DNA of 64,000 nucleotides from Sarcomyxa edulis. Taxonomy: Eukaryota; Basidiomycota; Agaricomycetes; Agaricales; Mycenaceae. The stretch is taken from positions 362,501 through 426,500 of the forward strand of contig QUOL01000013.1 of the NCBI GenBank assembly GCA_009761415.1, given 5' to 3'. Shown here in pieces: positions 51,378-63,133 of this stretch (its first letter is position 1; each line of letters begins with the position of its first letter). Both the position numbers and the translations under genes were made by a program. The notes beneath the pieces are model-generated. The model was not told where the DNA came from, searched no databases, and saw nothing but the letters and a program-made list of their open reading frames with translations.

Positions 51378-54010
51378 ATGCGACCGAAGTTTAGCCTGCA
51401 ACTCCATCCACCTTCTTTTCGTTCTGTCCCATATTCCAGGTCTCTTCGACGATATCAATCCACCATGACTGAGGTCAACAAATCGGCGCATCCGTTCGAC
51501 AAATCTCGTCTCGAGGCGTTGCTGAATCGCAGGTTTTTTTACGCTCCTGCCTTTGAAATCTATGGCGGTAATGTCTGCTCAGATTCTCATTGATTCGAGA
51601 TCGATTGTTCAATCTGGTATCATACAGGTGTCGCTGGTCTGTACGATTACGGTCCACCTGGCTCCTCTCTTCAGGCCAACATCATCGCAGAATGGCGAAA
51701 ACACTTCATCATCGAGGAACATATGCTGGAACTAGATACTACCATCATGACACCTGCTCCAGTCTTCGAGACATCAGGCCATGTAGCGAGATTCGCAGAT
51801 TGGATGGTCAAAGATTCACAGACTGGTGATGTCCTCCGCGCAGACCATCTTGTCAAAAATGTGATCGAAGCCCGCTTAGCGGGCGACAAGGAGGCCCGTG
51901 GTCTCGCTGCCCTGCCAGCAAAGGTCGACGAGAAAGACAAGAAGAAAAAGAAAAAGGGTGCCAAAGTAGCGGCTGTTAAATTGGAAGACAATGCTGTAAA
52001 GGAGTACGAGACAATCTTGGCCCGGGTACGTTGTCTCATTATAAATTAGTATCGGACCGTCTTCCTCATGGTACGGCGCAGTTGGACAACTATTCTGGCC
52101 CAGAATTAGGTGAACTCTGTCGAAAATACGATCTCAGAAACCCAGATACGGGTAATGAGGTCGGAGAACCTCAACAGTTCAATCTCATGTTTGCAAGTAG
52201 CATCGGTCCGACTGGGCAGCATCCTGGGTGAATCTTCACCTCGTTCCCCTCGCAAATAATATCGTTCCTGATCTTCCCCAACAGTTTCCTTCGTCCAGAG
52301 ACAGCCCAGGGCCACTTCTTAAACTTCTCTCGGCTTCTTGAATTCAACAATGGACGGGTCCCTTTCGCCTCTGCGCAGATCGGGCGCTCTTTCCGCAATG
52401 AAATTTCACCTCGTGCCGGACTCCTGCGCGTCCGTGAATTTACCATGGCTGAAATCGAACATTTCGTCGATCCGTTGAATAAGCGCCACGAAAGGTTTTC
52501 CGAAGTACGAGATATAGTTCTCGTCCTTCTCGATCGAGACGTCCAGGCTGCGGGTGGGACCCAGGTTACAAAAATAAGTGTCGGGGAAGCCGTCGACAAA
52601 GGAATCATCGCGAATGAAACACTTGGTTACTTTATCGCGCGGATCTTCCAATTCCTGATCAAGATCGGTATAAACCCTCAGCGTCTCCGATTCCGGCAAC
52701 ACATGTCAAACGAGATGGCGCATTATGCCACGGACTGTTGGGACGCAGAGATCGAGAATTCGACTGGTTGGACGGAGTGTGTGGGGTGCGCAGATCGTGC
52801 TGCATATGATTTGACGGTGCACTCGGCCAAGACTGGACACCCTTTGACTGTGCGGGAGGCCTTGAAGGAACCGATTGTTACGGAGAAGCTGGTGGCAGAG
52901 TTCAACAAGAAACTCCTTGGGGGTACATTCAAGCAGAATGCCGGCATCGTCCAGAAGGCAGTCGAAGCCATGGATGAGTCGGAGCTCCTGAAGCTCAAAG
53001 CAGAGCTCGCCCAAGGGTGTGTGGTCCCCATTTCTCATGCTGTCGTTTATTGTGCGGTCCACTCACACGTCACTGTAGGCCCGCCGCTATCAAGTCTTCG
53101 GATGGCCAGGAATTCGAATTGGCTCCTGCTCTTTTGAACATTGAAATGAAAACGTTCAAGCAGTCAGGTAGAAGAATTTAATTCCGCATCACATGTTCAA
53201 GCAATGACTCAATTTCTGATGTCGACGCAGTTCGCGAATTCACGCCCAATGTCATCGAACCTTCCTTTGGCCTTGGCCGCATTCTATATACTCTGCTGGA
53301 GCACAGCTTTTGGAGCAGGGAACAAGACGTTGACCGTGGCGTGAGTCATTTTCTTGATGAGCGTCATCCATCGTGGCGAAGTTAACCTTTTCATTTCCTT
53401 TCTTCTCTAGGTTCTATCCCTCCCTACGCTAGTAGCACCTACGAAAGTATTGATAGTGCCCCTAAGCGCAAGGGAGGAGTTCGATCCGCTCATACAGGAA
53501 GTTTGTACGTGCGCTCTTATCTATCTGGGTTTCCATAACTCTGGGCTCTAATCATTTCGATGGTGCTTTTCCTACATCAATTTTTCTCCGGTAGCTTCGA
53601 AACTGCGTAGAGCTGGAGTATTCTCGCGTGTGGACGACTCGAATACTTCCATCGGCAAGAGATACGCTCGTAATGACGAATTGGGAACACCTTTCGGCTT
53701 GACCTTGGATTTTGCTTGTGAGTTGCTGGGTTTTTTATCATCTTCCTTTCTCTTATGCTTTGCTCAACTTACGCTTTGTTGACAGCCATTAAAAATCGCA
53801 CAATGACATTGCGGTGAGTCAGGGCTATTTGCCTCGCATATTGTATATACTCATAGATTTAATTTTTCCAGAGAACGCGATACTACAGACCAAAGAATAG
53901 GTTCCATAGATGAAGTGATTGCGACCGTCACGGAGCTCGTTCAAGGTAGTATCGATTGGCCAGCGGCCTGTCGGCGTTTGCCAGTGTACGATGGGGTTCA
54001 GGATGCTTAA
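51378..54010 (+). CDS. GRS1: glycyl-tRNA synthetase, likely mitochondrial and cytosolic forms, 10 exons
   Basis: Exons: 51378-51567, 51628-52025, 52082-52227, 52285-53016, 53079-53167, 53231-53340, 53411-53504, 53595-53717, 53786-53813 and 53872-54010; 682 residues in phase (yeast GRS1 is about 690). Class II landmarks: [15 protein letters not shown] (motif 1 region), [47 protein letters not shown] (motif 2), [16 protein letters not shown] (motif 3) and a C-terminal anticodon-binding domain ([14 protein letters not shown]). A Lys-rich insertion (KDKKKKKKG) lies near residue 190. Two in-frame ATGs exist. The first (51378) has a weak context and opens an Arg/Ser-rich, acid-free leader fitting a mitochondrial presequence. 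The second (51465) has the optimal CCACCATG context and begins MTEVNK. The enzyme charges tRNA-Gly with glycine using ATP. It converges with the next gene. Confidence 0.95.
51465..51467 (+). promoter_or_regulatory. second in-frame start codon of GlyRS in optimal context
   Basis: CCACCATGA here versus TTGCATGCG at 51378; leaky scanning past the first ATG would give a 653-residue cytosolic form. Confidence 0.7.
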
Positions 54011-54122
54011 TTATTCATACATCCATAGCGGCTGTCCAGTCTCCGAACGATGGAGATACGTAGAGGCTGTACATTGTCCATTAGATAGATAACTGACCCA
54101 AAATAAATTGATGTACGACCTC

Positions 54123-55845
54123 CTATCTTCGTATGGTGGCTGCAGTTTCAAGGCTTGCTCGGTATTCACCTTGGTAGATGAAGGTCTGCTGACTGGTGAA
54201 TCCTCGGTATTCCCCGCATAGTGGCCAAAAAGAAAGACTGCGCGCTCAATGTGCGGGTTCTACCATCTGCTGCCTGACGTGCCGGTTTCAAGTGGGAAAA
54301 AACTTGTACGTTAGACCGTCCACGAGTCCTCTCAAGGTAAAGCGCTCGGTACCTTCAATTTTTGGGAAATCGGGAGTACGGACGGATCTTTTCAAAATAG
54401 CAAAAGACTCACGTTCGGGGCCGGGACTAGACGAACGTCGAACGGTGGTAACGGATGTTTTGAGTGCTTCGGGGGGATTTTGGTGGTAGGTTATCTGTTA
54501 TGCCGTATATGATACGGATAGTGGATTGGGCCTGGGTTCAACATAGCGTGAGATATGTCCGGAGACAACCTGCCAGGCCATCTATTAGAAGTAGAACTTG
54601 CGATACCTGAAGCAGGAAATAGCCTTGGACGAAAGGCGCAGACGAAGCACCTCGGAATGGCGTACACAGGCGCACGACGCCGCTGATTGGTGGGTCACAA
54701 TAGTCGCCAGGGACGTAAAATTATAACTCACGCCTCGTGTTGATTGGCTACACGAACGCGAATGGTGGGTTGGATGATAAGATCGGAATCCGAATCTATC
54801 TTCAAGCCGCCCGCTCAGGTCTGGGGGTAATCAAATCTTGTTCTGCAAATTGAATTCAAAGAGCTCACAGAGAATGACTCACGTGTCGCAGTGGACTGAA
54901 TTCGTCGACCTGGACGAGAGTAGACAGAGGGAATGTCTTTGGGTCAGGTGGTACGAGCCTTTAATACGTATTTAAGAATGGTTTACACTTTCTCAGTAGA
55001 CCATTCAAAGATGGAATATCGCATAGACGGATACCTGAAAGACTCACCGCGCATCAATTCACTGACGAGTGTTTGGAAATCGTTTGACCTAGAGCCAAAT
55101 CTGCGGCGAAAGGCCGAGTACATATGCTAAGAGGTGAGAAACAAGTGTTCGGGTAGTACCGAATGACCTCGCGACTATAGGTGAGATTGATAGTCAGGTC
55201 GTGGCGGAAATTGATACAGGTCTGTGTAGTATGATTGAAACATACCGGGATCTGGGATAATTTGACTTGATGACTATGATTCAGATGGGAAGTGAGACTC
55301 TGTCGTTCAGTAGGTGCAAGGTTATCGAGAACAAGCTCTCATCGGTATCACCATCAGCCTCCGATAATTGGCCATCGAGTAGAAACACTTCCTGTTGGTT
55401 GCACTGCAATGATGGCAGTGGGGCTCGTAGTTCGCAGAACGGGACAAGAAGAAAAGCATACCTAGTAGTGCTTATGATGCAGGAGCAGTAGCACAATAGG
55501 ATGAAGATTAAGGACATGACAGGTAGCAATGAGGTATATATCCTAGGACGCCGCGCAGACCGTGAGTTGTTCAAATGAGCACCCCAAAAATTTAGGAAGG
55601 TTATCGATTTATGACTGAGCGATAACCGGTGTAGGCATGCCTCGCGGTGAAATTTGCACGCCTGTTGCAAGCCCTGATTTTCCTTCGGGATAGATGGTAC
55701 CTACTCTTGTCGGGAAGGCCAGGAAGAAACCGCCGGATATGAAACCAAGGAGTCATGCGTTAATCGGGAGGAGAAGAGTGAGACCACACCTTTTCTTATC
55801 AGTGGCAGTCAGGTATCCGGAGTAGACGACCCATTCTGGCGACAT
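54123..55845 (-). CDS. uncharacterised protein, 11 short exons, 306 aa
   Basis: Exons: 55845-55790, 55705-55627, 55542-55495, 55391-55299, 55251-55067, 54958-54883, 54799-54732, 54682-54607, 54494-54413, 54352-54310 and 54237-54123. All ten joins keep phase with GT donors and AG acceptors, and every exon is coding-like, so the gene is probably real though no single frame shows it. The start MSPEWVVYSGYLTATDKKR has a good context (AAAAAATG). Later parts include GTIYPEGKSGLATG, EVFLLDGQLSEADGDTDE, FRHDLTINLTYSREVIRYY, DSDSDLIIQPTIRVRVANQ and FRGASSAPFVQGYFLLQ. Alternating hydrophobic residues suggest a beta-rich fold; no signal peptide or membrane span is clear. I do not recognise the family. 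Weakest points are the donors of exons 2 (GTTATC) and 3 (GTGCTA) and a long intron before exon 9. It is divergent from the gene at 56102 and converges on GlyRS. Confidence 0.6.
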
Positions 55846-56101
55846 TTTTTTATGAATAGGATCTGTATAGAATCTGAATAGATTAGTTTCGCACCTTCTC
55901 GCACTTTGTATAGCCAGATTGAGCACACGGCGATGCGAATTGATCTAGCCTAAATAACCGTCGAAAGGTGTCCAAAACGTGAGACCAACTTGGACTGAGC
56001 CGTATAAAGCTCAGCCGGATGCAACCAATTTTCAGCCACTCATTTTCACCTCTCCACCCTCCCTCATCTCCGCTGGGCCACCCTCTCTAAATCTCCTCCA
56101 A
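55846..56101. promoter_or_regulatory. short divergent promoter
   Basis: 256 bases between two divergent start codons. ATG-proximal sequence on the plus side is pyrimidine-rich. Assigned by position. Confidence 0.45.
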
Positions 56102-56569
56102 ATGGCCTCTAGAAATCAGAACACATCCGCCCCATCCAAAATAGTCGCCCTGCCTAGCCTGTCTTGTTCGCTTTCGTCTCTACCTCAGGCAAAGAACATG
56201 AACAACGTCTCTCTACATCCAACAATGTACGCACAAAGAGCTGCAGAAAGCGAAGCAAAGGTCTGTCTTCTGTCTAGGTATTTTAGCACCAATTTTGCTG
56301 ATTTTTCCGCACAGCTGCAGAAAGCTCTTTCCAAGACACCATCATCCTTTGCCCCACAAACCCAAGCGTACCCCAATCCTGTACGTTCACATCTAAATAT
56401 TCGCTAGGGCGATTTTGCTCATCTTTTACCATCAGCCTCCACGGGCACCCCAACCCCAGAACTCTTCATCGCCATTAATGATGCGTAAACCGGTATGTCC
56501 CGCCTCTTAAGATGGCTGACAATCCCGTAACTAACGCCGCATCGCTCGCAGCAAAAGCTCCACTCATAA
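56102..56569 (+). CDS. small protein of 99 aa with 4 exons, unknown function
   Basis: Exons 56102-56260, 56315-56380, 56436-56492 and 56552-56569 are each a whole number of codons, and every intron has GT..AG ends (GTCTGT, GTACGT, GTATGT donors). The product begins MASRNQNTSAPSKIVALPSL, has a Ser/Leu-rich middle, an AQRAAESEAK helix and a Pro/Gln-rich tail (PPPRAPQPQNSSSP) ending in KLHS. It is small, basic and probably mostly disordered. No signal peptide, membrane span or known domain is visible. The first intron (56261-56314, 54 nt) is stop-free, so retention would add 18 residues. The regular symmetrical exons support a real gene; the function is unknown. It is head-to-head with the orphan at 54123-55845. 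Confidence 0.6.
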
Positions 56570-58012
56570 ATCCTCGCTTTTATTCTTTCGCTGTCGACAT
56601 AGATTCCTCTCCATTCTGTTCATTTTGGGACCTCGCGCGGACCAGGCTTGGCCGCGCCGCCTGCTAGTCAAGGCATAAAATTATAGTTTACATGCATCTC
56701 GCTTTCGATTCTCTCCTTCTCCATCTCCCTCAATCTCTCTCCATCTCTCCATCTCTCTCTCCATGTCTATCTCCGTCTCTCTCGTCTCCGCACGCAATAT
56801 CACATAGAAGCCCTGCATCCATTCGTTCTGCATACCTTTTTTCTCTTGGGTTTTTTGGGGAAACCTATGGCCTCGATCGCCAAACACACTACTATCTAAT
56901 GGATACACCAGTAGTATCACTCTCCCTAGACATGTTTCGTTGCCAGATAATGCATCGAGGTTAACTGTTCATTCTTCGCTGTTCGTCATATGATGTTCTT
57001 GTACACGGTGCGTATGACATCAACGTTCGCAAGTTCCTTCCTTTCCTTCATTACATCGTTCTCTTTCTCTTGGCCTCTAGATGCAAGCTCACAGTATGAC
57101 GGTGGTCTATCTCATCTTCTTCATTCAGAACGGAGTTCATTTCATTCATCCAGCCACGCGCCCGCATCTGATCATGATCATTGCTTGAACAAAAATACTT
57201 ACCGGCTCTAAGCGCTATTCACTTAAGCTTTCTTACTTTCTTTCTAGTGGACCCTTATACTCGTCCTTATCGACTCGAGCTTGGTGGCGACTCGATAACG
57301 ACTAACTTTCCGGCTATCTAAGTGGTTATCAATTCGAAGCTGCATCTGCCTATCTCCTCTTTTCGTCTGCTAGCTAACATAACATCCCTTATATACAACC
57401 CGGTCTACATCCCTTGATTGTCCTCCCTTCCAGTGGCTTGGTACATTGCTCGGTCCACATCGGTGAACGAAAATTGTATGTTCTCCCATTATCATACCCT
57501 CCTGCGAAAAAGAAAACTGATATGTTATCGTCACCCTAATCGTCATACTCATTTCCCCGAAAATACCAAGATTGTTGTTCCCATACCACACCTTCCATGT
57601 CAACAAAAATCCCTGGTAAGCCTCATATCATTTGCACGCTTTTTTCTTACGTTTTGGCGTCGTTTTATGATGTCCTCATGACCAGGCTTGAGGATTTGAA
57701 TGAATGGGCCGTTTTTCCCGAGAATCCTGGAATATTTTGACAAGAGAACTTCATGTGAGCTCGAGATGCTTTGTTTGTATGTACTTCCCCCGATTCCGCG
57801 TCAGTTGTACCAAAGAAAGAATCCAAGAATGCCCCAGGATTTCGAACCCTAATAGATGCATTCATCAATTAGGCACTCACTTATCACAAGCTCAGTAAGC
57901 ACCCTCGGGAGCGAGTCGAGTCGACCTATCTATCATACAAAAGGGTGCGTAATTACTCTTTCCACTTATCTTTATTGTCGTGTTTCGCGTGCTGTTTACT
58001 GATGAGGTTTAC
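56570..58012. other. intergenic with CT-rich tract
   Basis: No gene recognised. A CTCTCCAT-type pyrimidine microsatellite occupies about 56708-56795. Confidence 0.4.
56708..56795. repeat. CT-rich simple repeat
   Basis: Imperfect runs of CTCTCCATCTCT and CTCTCTCC on the plus strand. Confidence 0.8.
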
Positions 58013-58375
58013 CTATATGAAGAAATTCCACACGGCGACCCACACCATACCCAGGCATGCATATGAGGAAGCTCTTGTCAGCAATTGAATATCAGTATCT
58101 CACAAGAAATACTCACGATGAGATCCCGGACTTCGAACAATCGGTGGTGAGTCATCTTCTTGTTTCCTTGAGGCGTGTTTTTCTTTTCGTTCCTCGACGT
58201 TGACCCGTCTGGAGCGACTAGGACTTAAGGGGATGGCTTTTGTTGCAATTTGATTTCCGCCGGTGAGTGCCAGTGAAGTCTGCCCTCGTGTTTTGTAATT
58301 CGAGTCCTTGTTCCCCAAGTTTGATTGTCTTGGGTCCGGATAACTACTACTGGGAAAAACTGTCAACGCCACCAT
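58013..58375 (-). CDS. possible small tail-anchored protein, 2 exons
   Basis: Exons 58375-58117 and 58071-58013 join in phase (105 residues) across a GTGAGT..AAGAG intron. The middle is basic and charged (SPSRSRRVNVEERKEKHASR, KQEDDSPP) and the last exon gives a C-terminal hydrophobic helix ending YACLGMVWVAVWNFFI. A charged N-terminal part and hydrophobic C-terminus is the layout of small ER tail-anchored proteins such as the RAMP4/Ysy6 group; I see only a vague likeness and do not assign it. The N-terminal exon is uncertain: the ATG at 58375 was chosen as the first in the open frame, and an upstream exon may exist. A competing frame is also open across exon 1. Confidence 0.35.
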
Positions 58376-60187
58376 TGGGATTGGGTACTGTGGAACTGCG
58401 CGAAGTCGAATCAAACACTTCAGCTACTCACGTGTGCCGCATTCTGGTGTAAACATTTTCTATTTCAAGAGAATTCCAGGGCCTTTCTTCCATAATTACA
58501 GCACTTGGGTCTCGTGGTATAACCTCGAGCTCCACCTAATGCGAGTACGAACAAGCCTGACAAATGACACGTCCCCAATCTCCCATTTCCCAGTAACTCG
58601 ATTGACATGACACAATTGATGCAAGATTTGACGCTCTCTAGCGAGTCGCATCGGCAGAGGTTTCGTATTTCGTATTTCGTATCTTGCTCTTTGACATTGT
58701 GCTGGGAACTCTCAACCCAGAAATATATCTCTCTCTTCGGTTCTGCCCGACGCCGACACCAAAACCATACAGTGGAAGATCCTAGACCCCCGATCCCGAA
58801 CCCAAAAGAACCGGCGACAGAGAGAAGAAGATAAAACCCTCCCAACGTGCGCGATCACTCCGCGAGGGGTGGTTACCTACGGCACTGTCGGTACGGATTT
58901 TGGTCGACTTTGTGGACTGTTGCCATTCACTGATAAGTACAGGATATACACATTTACAAAATCTACAAAGCCACGTAATTATCATATCTATGATCCTTGT
59001 GCTCCCCCTCTGCATGCGATAACGCTCGTATGCGTTTCCCAGGATCTCAGGCGCCAACAGCTCGCAGGTATTAAACAAGTAGGAACGAGGGTCCTCATTG
59101 CAGTGCATGCTGATGGACCAACGGGACTTGTAACCGGATGTACATAATGAAGGAGAGGAACGGCTCTTGGGTATACGCGTGCGGCGCTCCCCCTTCAAGA
59201 TTGCCTTTTAAGTTGAGCTCCTCTCTCACCATCCTCCTCAGCCGTTCTTCTTCGGCCGATCCGCTCGCTCGTGCAAGGCATGGAGGCATCGTAGCTTGTG
59301 GTGCTACAAAGCACCGTCTCTTTGTTTCCCCTCTCGGCATGTACAGGCAGACATTCACCTCTCCTTCGATTCTAGGCCTGCATGCAAGAATAGGTCGTCG
59401 CTGTTACTCCGTGGGAGTGGCCGTGTTACTGAGGGGATACTGGGACACTTTTGGCTTTGCGCGGAGTAACCCAGCGGCATGGACCGTACATGAATTGCCG
59501 GGAAAACGGGTGAGTGCGAGGATTATAATGGGAGTTCATTCAAATTTATGCTCATGATTAGCAGTCCTGGTGAGATCGCGTTCATTAATGTTGGAGAGAT
59601 TGGCATTGCATCCATCGATCGATATACCTTAGCTTCACCGCTCTTTACCGTCAACGTTGAAAGTGGACAACTACCCGTATAATGCGACCCCGTCGGCTCG
59701 GTTGGCTGAACGTGGGTTGAGCCATGGCCGAGATGACATCGATATGAAGGCGGTCATTGGCTATTTTGGCTCCATTCATGCATAGATAGCGTCCACTTTG
59801 ACCCTCTACGCGCTTGCGACGGCATGCCAGCTAGTTTTGCACGGCATGCCAGCTTCGCGGTTGCTCTACGTATGGCCACGGTATGCTTTTGACCTTTTGT
59901 GTTTCGTTTCAGTGGTACGCGACTGATCACGTGCAGTCTCAGCCCGATCTGGCTTGGTCTGGGTTGCCAAAGTTGTAGGCCCGCTTAGACTTTATTCCAC
60001 TTCTTACCTCCTATCATCGTCGAGCCCGTCGATCTCGACGGCCCACAGAACCACCTATAAATCCAAGCTCAAAAAATTTAAATGGTAACCACTATCTCTC
60101 CCCATTCGCGCTCTAAAAACGACAGTGCGTGTTTCAAGCCCTTATCTTCCATCCAATATACCTCCAACATCTGCCAACAGGTATATC
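58376..60187. other. intergenic, upstream of the second F-box gene
   Basis: About 1.8 kb. Overlapping open frames at about 59100-59550 on both strands reflect GC-rich sequence; none is convincing. The last 150 bases are the promoter of the gene at 60188. Confidence 0.35.
60056..60062 (+). promoter_or_regulatory. TATA-like box
   Basis: TATAAAT at 132 bases before the ATG at 60188. An upstream ATG at 60082 opens a frame overlapping that start, about 26 bases after the box, so it would be translated only if transcription starts very close to the box. Confidence 0.45.
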
Positions 60188-61858
60188 ATGTCTCCAAGGT
60201 CCATCGTAGACGACATCGTCGAGGATGTATGGATTTCCATCCTACGCAGCTTATCTATAGAAGACCTACTCAACGTTCGCAAGGTAGCTACTATTCCTTA
60301 TCTATTCATCTATCTTCTCGAAGCCGGAACTCACCGCAACCTCTCTACATCTATTGATTATAGACCTGCAAATACTTGCACTGCCTCACACAACTAAGAT
60401 CTATCTGGCATGGGAGATTCTGCGACGATGTCCTTGCCAAGCATCTTCCTATTCCCGGCAGACCCCTCCCACTACATTCTATATCAGCCACCGACCTCGA
60501 ATGGCGCACACGTAGAGCACTACATCTAAATCGACTCTGGCCTGTTCTCGGTCCTGACACCGTATCCAAATCTGACCGATTCCTCGAAGACGAGGTTGTC
60601 GATCAGGTCGTGTTGATGCCAGGAGGGCATCAACTACTTACCGCGCAGAAGAATGCGGTTGTTTCCTGGTCTATGGTCGATAGTCGTGGATGTAATACGG
60701 ATAATCCGGAACGGCTGGGAGAGTGGGATTTGCCGTTCGACAGTACTTGTCGTATCATACGAGACGCGTTGTCTCCTGATATTATCGTCGTCGCCGGCCG
60801 AGAGTGCGTGGATTCAGCCCTTTCATTACTCTATGTCTTGTATGCATGCTAAAGATATAAAATCCCCTCTTAGACCTGGCCTACCCGCTGACCTCCTGAT
60901 TGTCGGCTTCAACCCAGCCTTCTTAAAGGTCCGAAGTTACGACCATATTCCGGGAGTCATCGTCGGCCTCCATGACAATTACCTGTTCACTTCTTTGGAG
61001 GATGGCAACATCGAAATATCCGATTGGAAATCCGGAGCATCCGGCTCTGTGATCCTCTCATTCTACCCAATGGTAATTCTTCTACTATCGTTCGTTTTAT
61101 TCTTGATACTGAAGGGCAAATCTGATTTTCCCTAGTTCAAAGGCTTCGTAGATTTCACGTTCTTTGCGGATCATATCCTCATAGTCTGGCAGACCTATAT
61201 GAGTGTCTTCCCCATCCCAGTCATTTCCGACGAACCTCGTGTTGTCTTGGACCCGATCCAAGCATATGAGTTCCGCGAACCGGTAGCTCGCCCGGTCGCT
61301 TTCACCACTTGCCAATCTCGTATCCTTCCAGACACTGAACCACCCACTCCGAGCACCGACGAAGAGAAAGAATTGACACAGCCAGGCTCCCTCACCATCG
61401 TTGCTCGATCTCAAACCCGCGTCGCCGGTCTCACGCATTCCATGCTCATCCCCACCGCCCCTTCCTCTTCTCCCTGGCCCAACTCCCCCGATCCCGAATT
61501 CCCTTACAAACTTTCTAGTCTCACACATGCCTTCGACCCCCCATCTTCCTCCTCCGGCGAATGCACCGCCCTTTGTCTAGGCCCAAGTGGCCGAGGGATC
61601 TGGGTCCAAGGATCTGATGTGAGACAATGCATTCCGGAGAGGTTCTCTCGCGTGTGGCCATTTTTCGATACACAGTACACGGCGACGTTCAAAGGGAAGG
61701 CTATCTATTCCATTCCGAGGTCTGGCTCGACAACGCCTAGGTCGGGTACAAGTACACCGACGACGGGTGATTGTGGGTGTGTAGACTTTGATGAGGGGAT
61801 GGGCAGGCTTGCGGTTGCTTGTCTCGATGGTGGTGTTGCGCTTGTGGATCTAGCTTAG
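60188..61858 (+). CDS. F-box protein with propeller-like C-terminal region, 4 exons
   Basis: Exons 60188-60283, 60364-60803, 60874-61072 and 61136-61858; 485 residues in phase. The F-box is at residues 8-50: VEDVWISILRSLSIEDLLNV continuing into RKTCKYLHCLTQLRSIWHGR. The rest has repeated short beta segments with Trp/Asp ends (VVDQVVLMPGGHQLLTAQ, NAVVSWSMV, GVIVGLHDNYLFTSLEDG, EISDWKSG, ADHILIVWQTYMSV, GMGRLAVACLDGGVALVDLA). This suggests a degenerate WD-like beta propeller, as in many basidiomycete F-box proteins of this type. An inserted Ser/Pro/Thr-rich loop lies near residue 340. The F-box should bind Skp1 in an SCF ubiquitin ligase, with the propeller recognising substrate; both are inferred. 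The start is the first in-frame ATG. Confidence 0.82.
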
Positions 61859-63133
61859 ATGTTGCGCTTTCTTCATATTTAGACTCTCATGCTCTGACTG
61901 CTTAGATGTTTTCTTGGATACTATCTCTTGTTTGTTTTCGTTCGTTCTTTCATCTTCTATATGGATACCATGTATATAGCATAGACGTCTCCCCTCTCAA
62001 TGCGACTGTTTTCGGAAGTTTCATCCTCGAGACTCCTTTGGTCATGTGACGTAGTGCGCGTCGAGGAGCGAATCGCGATTACGATACTTGAGGCGCGTCA
62101 ACGACGAGGCTTTTGACATACTTGAAATGGTCCAAGTAAAGATACACTGATAGATTCTCGGCGAGGGGTACGGATATTTTTCTTGTCGCGCGCATGCCAC
62201 ACATCTTCGACCTCAGGAGAACGCCATGTCTGTCATCGAGGAAAGGCGTGGCGATATATTGTGGCGCCAATAATGAAGCGGATTAGACTCTACTATGTCA
62301 GTGTATATGTATTAAAAACTCTCTGCCCCATCCACTTGACCTAGAACTAAGGAATAATCGGAGCGAACGGTACTCCTTTCCTACTAGAAGCTTGAGCGTC
62401 ATTTGACAGCCTGGAAAACAGATCTGATTCCAGTAGGCTATTCAGTATATAACAGCCGTCAAAAATAACAGATCAACGGGACGACGGGGTGAACACGAGC
62501 CTTGAGACTTGTGGTGACTTCTCCTTTACTTTGGTAACAATGGTCTATCCGATGCGGGGTCATCTTCCCTTTATCCCGGGCTTAAGGACTAAGTTTTGGA
62601 AAAGAAGAAAGGATCTTGCTGGGAGGGCAAGAGTAAATGAGTACTGTGGCGGCGAGATAGTTGGATAGAGAGGACTTACCAGTACAGCCGCAGCAGCGTG
62701 TACTTACGCAGGGGTAAGGGGATTTCTCGGAGACGTCTTCTTCCTCTCCAATTGGAAGGAAGGTTGTTTATGTCTGAGTATTCCCATCTGCCTTGCCTGT
62801 ACGAAAATATAACTCGGAGCGAGTCCGAGTCAAAGCGAATATCTATCCTACTCCCTCCGGATTTTTTCTGAGATTCTGGAGATGCTCGGGTGTTCTTGAT
62901 CGAAGTCAACAAGACAGAGCGTATGAAGCAAGGCAACGAGGTGTCGACATGAGTGCAAGTGGCACTATAGCTAGCGACAAAGTACGTATCGTGAGTCCAA
63001 AAGAGTCGTGCAGTGCACGCGCAAGACACGTTCCCCTCTTTCCTCCTCCTCTCATCTTGTTTTATTTCTCTGTTTTCTAGGCCTTTATATTCTTTCCGTT
63101 TCCTATAGCTATAGGTATTACACACCTGTAATA
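61859..63133. other. intergenic
   Basis: 1.3 kb between two plus-strand genes. Minus-strand open frames at 62676-63125 have no recognisable domain. Should contain the promoter of the gene at 63134. Confidence 0.4.

Noticed and set aside
56692..56964. Ser/Leu/Pro-rich plus-strand open frame
   Set aside because: Produced by the CT-rich simple repeat at 56708-56795.
59095..59557. Opposing open frames, one containing an AEEERLRRMVREELN-like helix
   Set aside because: Found on both strands of a GC-rich patch, with no splice partner or promoter evidence.
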